Positions 45,189-55,308 of a stretch of DNA of 64,000 nt are shown here, one piece after another. A program made the position numbers and the translations under genes. Positions within the stretch are counted from its first letter, which is position 1, and every line of letters begins with the position of its first letter. The notes under the pieces were generated by a model. It was not told where the DNA came from, made no database searches, and saw only the letters and a list, made by a program, of their open reading frames with translations. Origin of the DNA: Paenibacillus naphthalenovorans (GTDB lineage Bacteria > Bacillota > Bacilli > Paenibacillales > NBRC-103111); the NCBI RefSeq assembly GCF_900099895.1, contig NZ_FNDY01000003.1:124001-188000 (forward strand), given 5' to 3'.

Positions 45189-46298
45189 TTGACGAATCAG
45201 CATAACGGGATTAGGTTTGACATTTACGAGCGTGTGCATTTATCCGAAGGTGTGCTGGGTATCAAGGAACTGGAAGGGGTAGAGCTGACTCCTCACATTC
45301 AAGTGCTTCCACAAGGAGAACAAGCCGTGCTTCGCGGCAATTTGCTTTTGACGGGGACGTACGTCGATGAGCATGATCGGCCGGAACAGACGCTGCAGCA
45401 TTTAATTCCGGTAGAAATTACGCTGCCGCTGAATCGTGTACAGCATGTCGAGGACATTGCCGTTGAAATCGAAAATTTCGACGTGGATTTGCTGTCGGAG
45501 CGAAGCTTGAATGTGACGGGAGTATTGTCGCTTGGAGGCATCGAGATCGTTTCGAGATCGGAATCCGAACCCTGGAGGGAAGCCGAAGAAGAGGTCGTGT
45601 TTATTCACGAGGTCTCGGAGCACCGTTCGGGAGTACAGGATGAATGGCCGTCGGCCATAAATTCCTCTGCAGAGGCCATCCCTCAAAGGGAACAAGCTCC
45701 GGCATCGGAGGTGCGGCAGGAGGCGGATGAGCCAATCAACCGGCACGAACCGGTTGCCAAAACCAGTGAACCGGTAAAGGAAGAAAAGCCGGTACAGGAG
45801 CCCAAAGCTGCGGAGACCGCCAAGCCGGAAGAAAAGCCGGTGCAGGATCTCAAAGCTGCGGAGGACGCCAAGACGGAAGACTTTGCCGCTGAAGCGGAGA
45901 CCGATACGGATGAGAAAAAAGAATTGAAAGTCGCCGTGGGCAGCAAAAAAACGTCTGAAGCACCCGAATCCTCCACGGAGCCGGTCTACAAATCCTTTGG
46001 GCTGGCATCGCTGTTGAATTTTGCTTCCAAAAAATCGGATTCAAGGCCGCCGGAGGATGGACAGCCGACGCAGCAGGAGCTGTCGCCTTCCGAAAAAGCA
46101 GAATGGAAAAATTTGCTCCTTCATTCCGATCGCGAGCAGCAGCAATTCAAGAAGCTTCGGATGTGCATTGTGCAAAAGGAAGAAACGCTTGAAACGATTG
46201 CCAAACGCTATGATCTGAATCCGAGAGAAATCGCGCTCTACAACCGGCTCGGAGAAGGCGAATTAACGGAAGGACAAATTGTCTACATACCGAAATAA
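45189..46298 (+). CDS. spoVID: Stage VI sporulation protein D, LysM-containing coat morphogenetic protein
   Basis: A 369-aa protein: N-terminal beta-rich domain (FDIYERVHLSEGVLGIKEL at the start, about residues 5-125), a long acidic Glu/Lys/Pro-rich linker with repeated EEKPVQ(E/D)-type units (about 160-290) and a C-terminal LysM domain (VQKEETLETIAKRYDL to VYIPK). This is the SpoVID plan, which guides encasement of the spore by the coat; its LysM domain binds lipid II and peptides. The start is TTG 45189 after AAGGGAGG. In Bacillus spoVID also lies between hemL and valS. Confidence 0.85.
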   Translation: MTNQHNGIRFDIYERVHLSEGVLGIKELEGVELTPHIQVLPQGEQAVLRGNLLLTGTYVDEHDRPEQTLQHLIPVEITLPLNRVQHVEDIAVEIENFDVDLLSERSLNVTGVLSLGGIEIVSRSESEPWREAEEEVVFIHEVSEHRSGVQDEWPSAINSSAEAIPQREQAPASEVRQEADEPINRHEPVAKTSEPVKEEKPVQEPKAAETAKPEEKPVQDLKAAEDAKTEDFAAEAETDTDEKKELKVAVGSKKTSEAPESSTEPVYKSFGLASLLNFASKKSDSRPPEDGQPTQQELSPSEKAEWKNLLLHSDREQQQFKKLRMCIVQKEETLETIAKRYDLNPREIALYNRLGEGELTEGQIVYIPK

Positions 46299-46303
46299 GG
46301 CTC

Positions 46304-46350
46304 AAAAATCCCCGATCCGGCCTAAACAGGCTTGAACGGGGATTTTTTTG
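46304..46350 (+). terminator. Terminator after spoVID
   Basis: AAAATCCCCG pairs with CGGGGATTTT with an inner GCCT/AGGC stem, followed by TTTGG. Confidence 0.85.
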
Positions 46351-46407
46351 GTTATACTTGTCTTAAGGCCAGTCTCAGAATAGGCGGGAGTAAAAACGGT
46401 TCTTGTA

Positions 46408-46436
46408 TTGACTCTCACCTGATGATTGTTTATCAT
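46408..46436 (+). promoter_or_regulatory. SigA promoter of the valS leader
   Basis: TTGACT (46408-46413), 17 bases, TATCAT (46431-46436). Transcription would begin near 46443, giving a T-box leader of about 280 bases to the terminator. Confidence 0.85.
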
Positions 46437-46442
46437 AGTACG

Positions 46443-46725
46443 CATAGATGCAGTAATAACGTTGAAAGGGAATAGTAGACAGCGAACCCTTCAGAGAGCG
46501 GAGCCGGCAAGAGGCTGGAAGGTTCCGCAGGACGTACCTGTTGAAGTCGCCCCGGAGTTGCCGAATTGAAAGCGAACCCTAGATTCGGCCGGTTACAGCC
46601 GTTATCTGTTTGAGTGCCGTATTTTGACCGGAGAGGACTCCGCGAGAATTTATGCCTAAGTACGGAATAAAGGTGGTACCACGGAAGCGAGAGCCTTTCG
46701 TCCTTTGCGGCGAAAGGTTTTTTGA
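46443..46725 (+). promoter_or_regulatory. T-box riboswitch, valine type, controlling valS
   Basis: The leader contains the T-box core AAGGTGGTACCACG (46670-46683), the AGAGAG Stem-I element (46494-46499) and a terminator hairpin CCTTTCG / CGAAAGG with TTTTTT (46694-46722) that the T-box can disrupt. Uncharged tRNA binding would favour the antiterminator and let valS be read. A GTC at 46546-46548 in TTGAAGTCGCC is a plausible valine specifier, consistent with the gene it precedes; I read it by position, not by folding. The 516-base gap 46299-46815 is thus the spoVID terminator plus this leader. Confidence 0.93.
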
Positions 46726-46815
46726 TGTGCTGCGGTGATGCGTTTATGCGAAAGATGCGTCCCTGCGACATATAGCCCCAACTGAATTCGAAAGCATATG
46801 GAGGTATTGCTGGTT

Positions 46816-49488
46816 ATGGATGAAACAAAACAAGCGGCGGCGCCGGCTACGTCGATGCCGACAACGTACGATCCCAAAGAATCCGAGAAAAAATGGTATG
46901 ATTACTGGCTGAAGGGCGGCTATTTTCAAGCGGGACAGCGTAAGGACGCGAAGCCTTACACGATCGTCATTCCGCCGCCGAACGTGACCGGTATGCTACA
47001 TATCGGCCATGCGCTGGATTTTACGCTGCAGGACATCATGATTCGGACCAAACGGATGCAGGGCTATGACGCGTTATGGCTTCCGGGCTCCGATCATGCG
47101 GGAATCGCTACCCAAACGAAGGTGGAACAAAAGCTTCGCGAGGAAGGCGTGACGCGTTACGATCTCGGCCGGGAGAAATTCCTGGAGAAAGTATGGGAAT
47201 GGAAGGAGCATTATGCCGGTACGATCCGTGAGCAGTGGGCCAAAATGGGCTTCTCGCTGGACTATTCCAGAGAACGGTTTACGCTGGACGCAGGATTGTC
47301 CAAGGCGGTGCGCGAAGTATTCGTGCGTCTATATGAAAAGGGCCTGATCTATCGCGGCAAATATATCATCAACTGGGACCCGGCCGCCCGTACGGCGCTA
47401 TCGGATATTGAAGTGGAGTACAAAGAAGTGCAGGGTGCGCTCTACCATTTGAAATATCCGGTCAAAGACAGCGATGAATATATCGTCGTGGCGACGACGC
47501 GTCCGGAAACCATGCTGGGCGATACCGCGGTGGCGGTGCATCCGGAGGATGAGCGTTACAAGCACCTGATCGGAAAAACGCTTGTCCTGCCGATCATCGG
47601 AAGAGAAATTCCGATTATCGCCGACGAGTATGTGGAAAAAGAATTCGGAAGCGGCGCCGTCAAGATTACGCCGGCGCATGACCCGAACGATTTTGAGGTG
47701 GGCAAGCGCCACGATTTGCCGCAGGTGCTCGTGATGGACGAATCCGGCACCATGAATGCGAACGCGGGAAAATATCAGGGGCTCGACCGCTTCGATTGCC
47801 GCAAGCAAATCGTTGCCGATATGAAAGAGCTGGGTGTGCTGATCAAAATCGAAGAGCATGTGCATCAGGTCGGCCACAGCGAACGCAGCGGCGCCGTCGT
47901 GGAGCCATATTTGTCGACGCAGTGGTTTGTGAAAATGAAGCCGCTGGCGGAGCGTGCCGTAGAGGCCCAGAAATCCGCACAAGGCGTCCATTTTGTGCCG
48001 GACCGGTTTGAAAAAATCTATTTGCACTGGATCGAGAACGTGCGCGACTGGTGCATTTCGCGCCAACTTTGGTGGGGCCACCGGATTCCGGCGTGGTACT
48101 GCGGCGACTGCAGCGAGATCATCGTCTCCCGCGAAGATGCGACCGTGTGTCCGAAGTGCGGCGGCACACACCTAAAGCAGGATGAGGATGTGCTTGATAC
48201 CTGGTTCAGCTCCGCGCTGTGGCCGTTTTCTACTCTCGGCTGGCCGGAACAAACGGAAGACATGAAGCGTTATTACCCGACGGACCTGCTGGTAACGGGC
48301 TACGATATTATTTATTTCTGGGTCGCCCGCATGATTTTCAGCGGACTGGAGTTCACGGACAGCATACCTTTCAAGGATGTGCTCATTCACGGTTTGGTGC
48401 GCGATGCGGAAGGGCGTAAAATGTCCAAATCGCTCGGCAACGGCGTTGACCCGCTTGAAGTCATTGAGAAATACGGCGCCGATGCGATGCGCTTTATGAT
48501 TTCAACAGGCTCCACGCCGGGGCAGGATCTTCGCTTCCGTTGGGAGAAGGTAGAGCAGGCACGTAACTTTGCGAATAAAATTTGGAACGCATCGCGTTTT
48601 GCGCTGATGAATCTCGGAGATTTCAAAGTTTCCGATATCGATTTGAGCGGAGAACTGGGTACGGCGGACCGGTGGATACTGCACCGTTTGAACGAAACCG
48701 TGCGGGATGTGACGAGACTGATTGATGCGTATGAGTTCGGCGAAACGGGACGTCTGCTGTACAACTTCATTTGGGATGATCTGTGCGACTGGTATATCGA
48801 ATTCAGCAAGCTGTCCTTGTACGGAAACGATGAGGCGGCCAAGAAGACGACGAAATCCGTACTCGCTTATGTGCTTGACCGGACTCAGCGCCTGATCCAC
48901 CCGTTCATGCCGTTCATCAGCGAAGAGATCTGGCAGCATTTGCCGCATGAAGGCGAGACCATCACGCTGGCTGCCTGGCCGGCATTCGAAGCGCGCTTTG
49001 AGGCTCCGGAGGCTGTGCGCGAAATGGAGCTGCTGATGGATATCATCCGTACCGTCCGCAACATCCGCGCCGAAGTGAACGTGCCGATGAGCAAGAAGGT
49101 GGATTTGCTTGTGAAGCCGGCCGGCGCCGAATTCCTTGCTATCCTGCAGCGCAACGAAGAATATGTGCGCCGGTTCTGCAATACGTCATCTCTGGAAATC
49201 AATTTGGAGTTAACGTCTCCGGACAAAGCGATGACAGGAATTGTAACCGGAGCGGAGCTGTACTTGCCGCTGGCGGGCCTGATCGATATCGCTCAGGAAA
49301 TCGCGCGGCTGGAAAAAGAACTCGGGACGCTTCATAACGAGGTGGCCCGCATCGAGAAAAAGCTGTCAAACCAAGGCTTTATAGCGAAGGCTCCGGCTAA
49401 AGTGATCGAAGAAGAAAAGGCAAAGCTTGCCGATTACGCCGATAAACGGGATAAAGTGAATGCCCGTCTGGCGGAGCTGAAAGGGTGA
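46816..49488 (+). CDS. valS: Valyl-tRNA synthetase
   Basis: An 890-aa class-I synthetase: [14 protein letters not shown] holds the HIGH motif (near residue 50), [11 protein letters not shown] the KMSKS motif (near 535), an editing domain lies between them ([14 protein letters not shown]), and a C-terminal coiled-coil arm (about 820-890, [14 protein letters not shown]) contacts tRNA. ATG 46816 is 11 bases after GGAGG; ATG 46798 overlaps that ribosome site. Controlled by the T-box upstream. folC follows after seven bases. Confidence 0.97.
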   Translation: MDETKQAAAPATSMPTTYDPKESEKKWYDYWLKGGYFQAGQRKDAKPYTIVIPPPNVTGMLHIGHALDFTLQDIMIRTKRMQGYDALWLPGSDHAGIATQTKVEQKLREEGVTRYDLGREKFLEKVWEWKEHYAGTIREQWAKMGFSLDYSRERFTLDAGLSKAVREVFVRLYEKGLIYRGKYIINWDPAARTALSDIEVEYKEVQGALYHLKYPVKDSDEYIVVATTRPETMLGDTAVAVHPEDERYKHLIGKTLVLPIIGREIPIIADEYVEKEFGSGAVKITPAHDPNDFEVGKRHDLPQVLVMDESGTMNANAGKYQGLDRFDCRKQIVADMKELGVLIKIEEHVHQVGHSERSGAVVEPYLSTQWFVKMKPLAERAVEAQKSAQGVHFVPDRFEKIYLHWIENVRDWCISRQLWWGHRIPAWYCGDCSEIIVSREDATVCPKCGGTHLKQDEDVLDTWFSSALWPFSTLGWPEQTEDMKRYYPTDLLVTGYDIIYFWVARMIFSGLEFTDSIPFKDVLIHGLVRDAEGRKMSKSLGNGVDPLEVIEKYGADAMRFMISTGSTPGQDLRFRWEKVEQARNFANKIWNASRFALMNLGDFKVSDIDLSGELGTADRWILHRLNETVRDVTRLIDAYEFGETGRLLYNFIWDDLCDWYIEFSKLSLYGNDEAAKKTTKSVLAYVLDRTQRLIHPFMPFISEEIWQHLPHEGETITLAAWPAFEARFEAPEAVREMELLMDIIRTVRNIRAEVNVPMSKKVDLLVKPAGAEFLAILQRNEEYVRRFCNTSSLEINLELTSPDKAMTGIVTGAELYLPLAGLIDIAQEIARLEKELGTLHNEVARIEKKLSNQGFIAKAPAKVIEEEKAKLADYADKRDKVNARLAELKG

Positions 49489-49495
49489 ACTTGCG

Positions 49496-50875
49496 ATGAG
49501 CGAAGACAGGCAATCTGCTCCGGCAGGATCGTTCCAGACGGCTAAAGAAGCGGTGGACTGGCTCGTAAGATACATTCCTCTGGCGGGCATCAAGCCGGGT
49601 TTGGAACGGATGGAGAAGCTCATGGAGCTGCTCGATTATCCGCATCGCCGGTTAAAATTTATCCATGTGGCCGGAACGAACGGCAAAGGCTCGGTATGCG
49701 CCTATCTGTCGGAAGTGATTCGCCAGTGCGGATACGATGTGGGGACCTTCACGTCCCCTTATATCGAGAGCTATAACGAGCGCATCCGAATCAATGGGCA
49801 GAACATATCCGACGAAGATCTGCTTCAGGTCATCAATAAAATCAAGCCCGTGGTCGACCAAGTGGCGGCAGAGTACGGGCAGCCCTCGATGTTCGAGATT
49901 TCCACCGTTGCGGCGATTGAATATTTTGCGCGTATGGCCTATCCCGATTTCGTCGTTTGGGAAACGGGCCTGGGCGGACGATTGGATTCGACCAATATCG
50001 TTACTCCGCTGGTTTCGGTGATCACCAACATCGGTTATGATCACATGGATTATTTGGGAGAAACGCTGGAACAAATCGCAGCGGAGAAAGCGGGCATCAT
50101 CAAGTCCGGCGTTCCGGTCGTAAGTGCGGTGAAGCAGCCGGAGGTTGTGGATGTCATTGAGCGGAAGGCCAAAGAAAAGAACAGCAAGCTGTATTTGCTG
50201 GGGCGGGAATTCCGCTATGATACGGTCTCGTCAAAAGAAGATGAACAGACGTTTCACTTCCGGGGATTGTTCCGGGACATACCGGACGTGAAGATCTCTT
50301 TGAACGGGTTGCATCAAATCGAGAATGCATCCGTCACTCTGATGACGATTGAAGTCCTGCGTCAATATTATGCTTTCATTGTAGACGATGAGGATCTGTA
50401 TCTCGCTATGAAACGGACGCAGTGGGCAGGACGTCTCGAAATGATATCTGCGAAACCGAGGATTTTGATCGACGGCGCGCACAATCCGGAGGGAGCCGAA
50501 TCGCTGGCAAAAACGCTGAAAGAGACATATTCTTTTAAAAACCTCCATTTTGTCATGGGAATGCTCGATAACAAGAATCATTCCGGCTATTTTAGGCATA
50601 TACTGCCAATAGTGGATACTCTCATCCTTACCGAGCCGGATTGGCATAAGAAGGCCTCGGCGGAATCGCTTGCCGGACTGGCTAGAGCTATGCTGCAAGA
50701 GCATGGCCGAAGTGACGTGGAAGTGATCGTGGAGCCTGACTGGAGGGCGGCGCTCGAGCGAGCCAAGGGCTTGGCGGAAGAGGACGACCTTACCGTCGTC
50801 TCGGGCACGTTATATTTGATAGGGGATGTTCGTTCCTGGATCAAGCATAAATCCGATTCTGAAAAAGGCTGGTGA
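49496..50875 (+). CDS. folC: Folylpolyglutamate synthase / dihydrofolate synthase
   Basis: A 459-aa Mur-ligase-like ATPase adding glutamate to folates. Motifs: FIHVAGTNGKGSVCAYLSEV near residue 57 (P-loop), VWETGLGGRLDSTN, TNIGYDHMDYLG and LIDGAHNPEGAESL. It starts seven bases after valS, so it shares the T-box-controlled transcript at least in part; the valS-folC order is as in Bacillus. Its end overlaps the possible GTG 50872 of murC. Confidence 0.95.
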   Translation: MSEDRQSAPAGSFQTAKEAVDWLVRYIPLAGIKPGLERMEKLMELLDYPHRRLKFIHVAGTNGKGSVCAYLSEVIRQCGYDVGTFTSPYIESYNERIRINGQNISDEDLLQVINKIKPVVDQVAAEYGQPSMFEISTVAAIEYFARMAYPDFVVWETGLGGRLDSTNIVTPLVSVITNIGYDHMDYLGETLEQIAAEKAGIIKSGVPVVSAVKQPEVVDVIERKAKEKNSKLYLLGREFRYDTVSSKEDEQTFHFRGLFRDIPDVKISLNGLHQIENASVTLMTIEVLRQYYAFIVDDEDLYLAMKRTQWAGRLEMISAKPRILIDGAHNPEGAESLAKTLKETYSFKNLHFVMGMLDNKNHSGYFRHILPIVDTLILTEPDWHKKASAESLAGLARAMLQEHGRSDVEVIVEPDWRAALERAKGLAEEDDLTVVSGTLYLIGDVRSWIKHKSDSEKGW

Positions 50876-50883
50876 GAACGCGA

Positions 50884-52269
50884 GTGAATACATCGGAGCA
50901 CATCCATTTTATCGGCATCGGAGGCTACGGCATGAGCGCCATTGCCAAAGTGATGCTGGAAATGGGCTACCAAGTTTCGGGATCCGATTTGGCTCAGCAG
51001 GAGCTTACAGAGAAGCTGGCGGCCAAGGGGGCGCAGGTGTTCATTGGACACGAAGCGCAGAACGTGAAGGGAGCGGACGTCGTCGTATACTCTACGGCGC
51101 TGTCCAAAGATAACGTAGAAATGGTCGCGGCTGAAGAGCTGAACATCCCGATTTTGCACCGGGCTCAAATGCTGGCGAGACTGATGAATGCGAAGAAGGG
51201 CATTGCGGTAGCGGGAGCGCACGGAAAGACAACGACGTCATCCATGATTGCCCTGGTGCTGGAACGTTGCGGACAGGACCCGACCTTCATCATCGGCGGG
51301 GAAATCATGAACGTCGGAAGCAACGCCAAAGCGGGCAAGGGTGAATGGGTTGTCGCGGAAGCCGATGAAAGCGACGGTTCATTCCTGCAGTATCAGCCTT
51401 CCATCGCTTTGGTCAACAATATCGAGGCGGACCATCTTGAAAACTATGACGGCAACTTTGAAAATCTGAAATATGCCTATGCCCGGTTCTTAAGCCAGGT
51501 GAAGAAAGACGGCAAAGCGGTTGTTTGCAAGGATGATGTCTATTTGCGCGATATGATTCCGCAAATCAAGAGCAAGGTCATCACCTATGCGATCGAAACG
51601 GAAGCCGATGTGATGGCACGGAACATCTGTCTTGGCGACAGGAAGGTTACGTTTGAATTGGTGCGGGAGGGGAACGTGCTTGGTACGGTTCGTTTATCCG
51701 TGCCCGGCAAGCATAATGTGTATAATGCGATGGCTACGATCATTACCTGCATGGAAGCGGGTCTGACGTTCGAACAGGTAGCCGAAGCGATTACGGAATT
51801 CCGCGGAGCCAAGCGGCGGTTTCAGGTGCTTGGGGAAGTGGACGGCATTCTGGTCATCGATGATTATGCGCATCATCCAACTGAAATCGAAGCCACGATT
51901 CAAGCGGCCAAAGCGACGGGTAAACGCATTATCGCCGTTTTTCAGCCACAGAGATACACTCGTACGTATTTCCTGTTTGAGCAGTTCAGCCGGGCGTTCC
52001 CGGATGCCGACGAAGTGATCATCACGGACATCTATTCCCCGGCGGGGGAAAAGCAGATCGAAGGGATCAGCTCCGCCAATCTGGTGGAACTGATCCGTAA
52101 GAACAGCAACCCGAACGTGCGGTATATACCGACAAAGGAACAGGTGCAAAGCTATTTGTTCGATACCGTAAATCCGGGAGACCTGGTGCTGACCATGGGG
52201 GCAGGCGATATTTGGAAAGCGGCCGACGGTTTGGCCAAATCTCTTATGGAGCGTGCAAAGCAAAACTAA
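50884..52269 (+). CDS. murC: UDP-N-acetylmuramate--L-alanine ligase
   Basis: A 461-aa Mur ligase catalysing the first amino-acid addition in peptidoglycan precursor synthesis. Motifs: HFIGIGGYGMSAIAKVML near the N-terminus, the P-loop VAGAHGKTTTSSMIA, EADESDGSF, VNNIEADHLENYDG and DDYAHHPTEIEATI. I prefer GTG 50884, seven bases after GGTGAG, over GTG 50872, which overlaps the folC stop; the latter adds four residues. It directly follows folC, so valS, folC and murC may be one operon. The comC gene found here in Bacillus is absent. Confidence 0.94.
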   Translation: MNTSEHIHFIGIGGYGMSAIAKVMLEMGYQVSGSDLAQQELTEKLAAKGAQVFIGHEAQNVKGADVVVYSTALSKDNVEMVAAEELNIPILHRAQMLARLMNAKKGIAVAGAHGKTTTSSMIALVLERCGQDPTFIIGGEIMNVGSNAKAGKGEWVVAEADESDGSFLQYQPSIALVNNIEADHLENYDGNFENLKYAYARFLSQVKKDGKAVVCKDDVYLRDMIPQIKSKVITYAIETEADVMARNICLGDRKVTFELVREGNVLGTVRLSVPGKHNVYNAMATIITCMEAGLTFEQVAEAITEFRGAKRRFQVLGEVDGILVIDDYAHHPTEIEATIQAAKATGKRIIAVFQPQRYTRTYFLFEQFSRAFPDADEVIITDIYSPAGEKQIEGISSANLVELIRKNSNPNVRYIPTKEQVQSYLFDTVNPGDLVLTMGAGDIWKAADGLAKSLMERAKQN

Positions 52270-52280
52270 ATTTGCAAAGC

Positions 52281-52338
52281 GAAGCCTTCGGTCCATCCTG
52301 CCGCGTGCAGGACGGTATGGTGCCGGAGGCTTCTTTAT
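52281..52338 (+). terminator. Terminator-like hairpin after murC
   Basis: GAAGCCTTCGG pairs with CCGGAGGCTTC enclosing an inner CTGC/GCAG stem; the T-run (TTTAT) is short. Confidence 0.6.
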
Positions 52339-52409
52339 GTACAGTTCTATTTCCTCTTTAACTCTCATAGTCTAGTAATAAGATCATGGACAAGGGAGAG
52401 TTGACGCCG

Positions 52410-53711
52410 GTGAACAAAGCCAGGATGACGTTTCGTTTCAATGACCAAAAGCCGCGTGAGAAGCAGGAGCAAAGTGAACAGGGCGGTCGGCGCGATCAGC
52501 TTATGGAGCGGGAGAATAAGGAACAGGCAAAGGGGATTCCGATGAGTACAGAGGAATACCGTGTTATAGAAGAACGACCCGGGCAAGGGCCGGCAATGGG
52601 CAATGAGGAACGCAAACCTGTCGAGGTCAGACCTTTGAACGAATATACCACCGATTTTGGCGGCTGGCACAGCTCATTCGATACGGACACCTACCGGATT
52701 GAAGAGAGTATCCCGCCATCGGAGAAGTTGAGGGCCGATCCGGAATCGGGATACGTGGAACGGGAATGGAATCGGGGACGGGGGCAGACGCGGGAGTACA
52801 GGGCTTATAAGACCAAAGACTCATTCTACTATCCGAACCCGTCCGGCGGAAACTCATGGATGAAAATCGCCGCCTCGGTAACGGGGGCTGTCGTGACGGG
52901 CGTCGCTTTCGGTTTTTTGGTGCTCTCTATGTTCTCCGGAGACGTCTCCGACTACGGGAAGGTACAACCCGTGGGCGGGACGACAGCGCCGCAGCAGCAG
53001 GATAATGCCGCTGTACAGGATGGCAACAGCGGTGCAGCGAAAGCGCCGAATGCGGCCGTGAATGAAGCCGTGGCCGACTTGGCTGTCAACCTTCCTGCCA
53101 AAACATATTCTTTTCTGCAGGGAGGCGTCTTCAGTAGCTCCCAGAGTGCGGATTCGGCTGTAACCGATTTTCGCCAGAAGGGGCTTGCTGCGGTCAGCGA
53201 TGCGGGGGAAAAGTTCCCTGTATACGTAGGCATGGCTCTGAGCCGGGATGAAGCGCTTGAGCTTACCCGGACGTTTCAGCAGAGACAGCTTGAGGTGATG
53301 ATCAAGCCATTTGACATTCCGGCCGCAGCCAAAATCAAATGGAAAGGCAATCAGATCCATTTGTTTGAAAGCTATATGAGCCAGGGAAATGAGCTGGTAC
53401 AGCAGATTGCATCGCAGACGGTCGTACAGCTGGGCAAAGAAAAACCGGAGGCGCTCGATCCGAAGGCGCTGCAGTCCATCAAAGCGACCCACCAGAGCTG
53501 GGCTGGCACGGCTTCGGCCGTCAGCGACGGTTTAGGGGAGGTTGGCCGGGCGTCGCTTCCCAAAATGAACAGCGCGCTCAATACCGCCGTAGTTTCGCTT
53601 GAGGAATATAATAAGAATCCGTCGCAGGCTCTCCTTTGGGAAGCTCAGTCCGCTTTAATGCAGTATCTCGTGGCCGAGAAGGCGCTGCTGAACAGCGCTT
53701 CGGTACAATAA
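52410..53711 (+). CDS. SpoIIB-like membrane protein with a SPOR domain
   Basis: A 433-aa protein: a charged, Gln/Glu/Arg-rich cytoplasmic part of about 150 residues, one transmembrane helix (IAASVTGAVVTGVAFGFLVL, about 152-171), a Gln/Asn/Ala-rich linker and a SPOR-type domain (from TYSFLQGGVFSSSQSAD to VMIKPFDI, about 233-310) that binds septal, denuded peptidoglycan, then helices. GTG 52410 is nine bases after AAGGGAGAG; ATG 52386 lies before that site. The Bacillus gene at this place, before maf-radC-mreB, is spoIIB, with the same plan, so it probably helps engulfment at the septum. Confidence 0.72.
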   Translation: MNKARMTFRFNDQKPREKQEQSEQGGRRDQLMERENKEQAKGIPMSTEEYRVIEERPGQGPAMGNEERKPVEVRPLNEYTTDFGGWHSSFDTDTYRIEESIPPSEKLRADPESGYVEREWNRGRGQTREYRAYKTKDSFYYPNPSGGNSWMKIAASVTGAVVTGVAFGFLVLSMFSGDVSDYGKVQPVGGTTAPQQQDNAAVQDGNSGAAKAPNAAVNEAVADLAVNLPAKTYSFLQGGVFSSSQSADSAVTDFRQKGLAAVSDAGEKFPVYVGMALSRDEALELTRTFQQRQLEVMIKPFDIPAAAKIKWKGNQIHLFESYMSQGNELVQQIASQTVVQLGKEKPEALDPKALQSIKATHQSWAGTASAVSDGLGEVGRASLPKMNSALNTAVVSLEEYNKNPSQALLWEAQSALMQYLVAEKALLNSASVQ

Positions 53712-53716
53712 AAAAA

Positions 53717-53768
53717 GCAAGCTCACCTCTGATTCGCCGTGACGAATGAAAGGTGAGCTTGTTTTATT
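53717..53768. terminator. Terminator between convergent genes
   Basis: AAGCTCACCT..GATTCG pairs with CGAAT..AGGTGAGCTT around a six-base loop, with A-runs to the left and GTTTTATT to the right, so it works in both directions. Confidence 0.85.
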
Positions 53769-53851
53769 CATGTACGATATGAAGAGCCGATTTACCGTCC
53801 GTTTTACCGTCAACCCCAAGCAGATACAAGGCACTGGCGTCCCTGATAGGG

Positions 53852-55150
53852 TTACTTGCGGCTTGCTATGTAGCGGTCGATCAGTGCGGCGGATTCGGCC
53901 CGTGTCATGGAGCGTTCAGGCTCAAATCGCTCTGCCGTTACACCGTCAATCCAGCCGGCCTGCTTCAACGCGGCTACCTCTCCCTCCGCCCAGTAACCTG
54001 CTGGTATGTCTTTGAACGGCCGCTGCGAGCCCGGCGCAAGCTCAATCAGCGGCAGCTTCGCGAGCCGCTGGAACAGCGCGGCCACCTCCGCCCGGGTCAC
54101 GGGCTGGTCGGGCCGCAGCGTGCCGTCGGGGTAGCCCTCCAGCACGCCGGCCTTCACCGCCCTGTCCAGGTCGGCGAAGGCCCAATGCCCCGCGTTCACG
54201 TCGCGGAACGCGGCAGCCCCCTGCGCGGCGTCGCATCCGCCGTCGCGGTAGACGGCGCCGGCGACCGTGTCCTTGCCGCCGTCGCCGCAAGCGCCCCCTG
54301 CCGGCTTCGCCGCCGGCAGGTCGAATATGCGTCCGAGCAGCGTCATCCATTCCGCTCTCGTCAGCATGCGGTCCGGCTCGAAGTTCTTGCCGACGCCCTC
54401 CACCACGCCCTGCGCATTCAACCGCAGGATGGCTTCGCGCGCCCAGTGTCCCCGGGTGTCGGGGAACTGTATATTCGGCGGCAAATAAGCTTCAATGCCG
54501 CTGGCAATGCCCTGAGCCATGATTTGGCGCATCTGATTCGATGCCAGGAGAGCCGCATCCTCAGGGTTCGACAGGAACGCCGTCTCCACGAGGATGCTCG
54601 GAATGTTGCCCATACGTACGACATAGACCGCGCTCGGTACAATGCCCCGGTTTTCCAGCCCCGCCGTTTGGACGAGGGAGTTCAGCACCTTGGTCGCCAG
54701 CTCCCGGCTTTGAGGCGTAAGGGCCCTCATCTCGGGACTTGCAGGATAGCTCGATTGAGGATACGCATCGTCATAATAAAGCACCATCGCACCGCGCGTT
54801 CCGGGACTGGAGATCGAATTCGCGTGGATGGAAACAAACAAATCCGCATGCTGCGCCTTCGTAAAGTCGACCCGTTCCTTCAGGGTGAGATACACATCGG
54901 AATCCCTTGTCATCGTAACCTCGTATCCCCGCTGTATCAGGAGATCTCTCAGCTTGCGGGATATGTCCAGATTGACCGTTTTCTCCTGAAGACCGTTTAC
55001 GCCAATGGCGCCGGGGTCACGGCCTCCGTGACCGGCATCGACGACAATTTTCGCGGCCATCGCCTGGCCGGGCAGCACCAGAAGACCCAGCGCCAAAATA
55101 GCGGTGCGCATCCACGGTTTTCGCAACGGCTTGCCTTTTTTTCTTACCAT
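53852..55150 (-). CDS. N-acetylmuramoyl-L-alanine amidase with three SLH domains
   Basis: A 432-aa secreted enzyme: signal peptide ending GQAMAA (about residue 32), Amidase_3 domain with zinc His in VVDAGHGGRDPGAIG, Glu in the following helix, VSIHANSISS and catalytic Glu in LVETAFLSN, then three S-layer-homology domains (from QFPDTRGHWAREAI; AFRDVNAGHWAFADL; PFKDIPAGYWAEGEV) that anchor it to pyruvylated wall polymer. The linker between the first two SLH domains is longer than usual, glycine-rich and holds two cysteines (GGACGDGG and RDGGCDAA), encoded by a very GC-rich stretch (about 54150-54310). ATG at 55150 follows AAAGGTG. Confidence 0.9.
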   Translation of the reverse strand: MVRKKGKPLRKPWMRTAILALGLLVLPGQAMAAKIVVDAGHGGRDPGAIGVNGLQEKTVNLDISRKLRDLLIQRGYEVTMTRDSDVYLTLKERVDFTKAQHADLFVSIHANSISSPGTRGAMVLYYDDAYPQSSYPASPEMRALTPQSRELATKVLNSLVQTAGLENRGIVPSAVYVVRMGNIPSILVETAFLSNPEDAALLASNQMRQIMAQGIASGIEAYLPPNIQFPDTRGHWAREAILRLNAQGVVEGVGKNFEPDRMLTRAEWMTLLGRIFDLPAAKPAGGACGDGGKDTVAGAVYRDGGCDAAQGAAAFRDVNAGHWAFADLDRAVKAGVLEGYPDGTLRPDQPVTRAEVAALFQRLAKLPLIELAPGSQRPFKDIPAGYWAEGEVAALKQAGWIDGVTAERFEPERSMTRAESAALIDRYIASRK

Positions 55151-55238
55151 GATCCAAGTTCACCTTTTCTTCCGTAAGCAGATAGCATTCCTCATAATTC
55201 CTTTCCAGACAATACTCGTTCGTCGCCACGGACAAGTG

Positions 55239-55247
55239 TGATATAAT
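55239..55247 (+). promoter_or_regulatory. Extended -10 promoter for the small membrane protein at 55309
   Basis: TGATATAAT (TATAAT at 55242-55247) with a weak TTCGTC at -35 (55219). It lies between the divergent amidase and the DUF4321-type gene. Confidence 0.55.
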
Positions 55248-55308
55248 AGCCAGTGGCATACATAGAAAATCAGATTAGTAATTTTTTCCCGAAAGAGGTA
55301 TCCTACAC

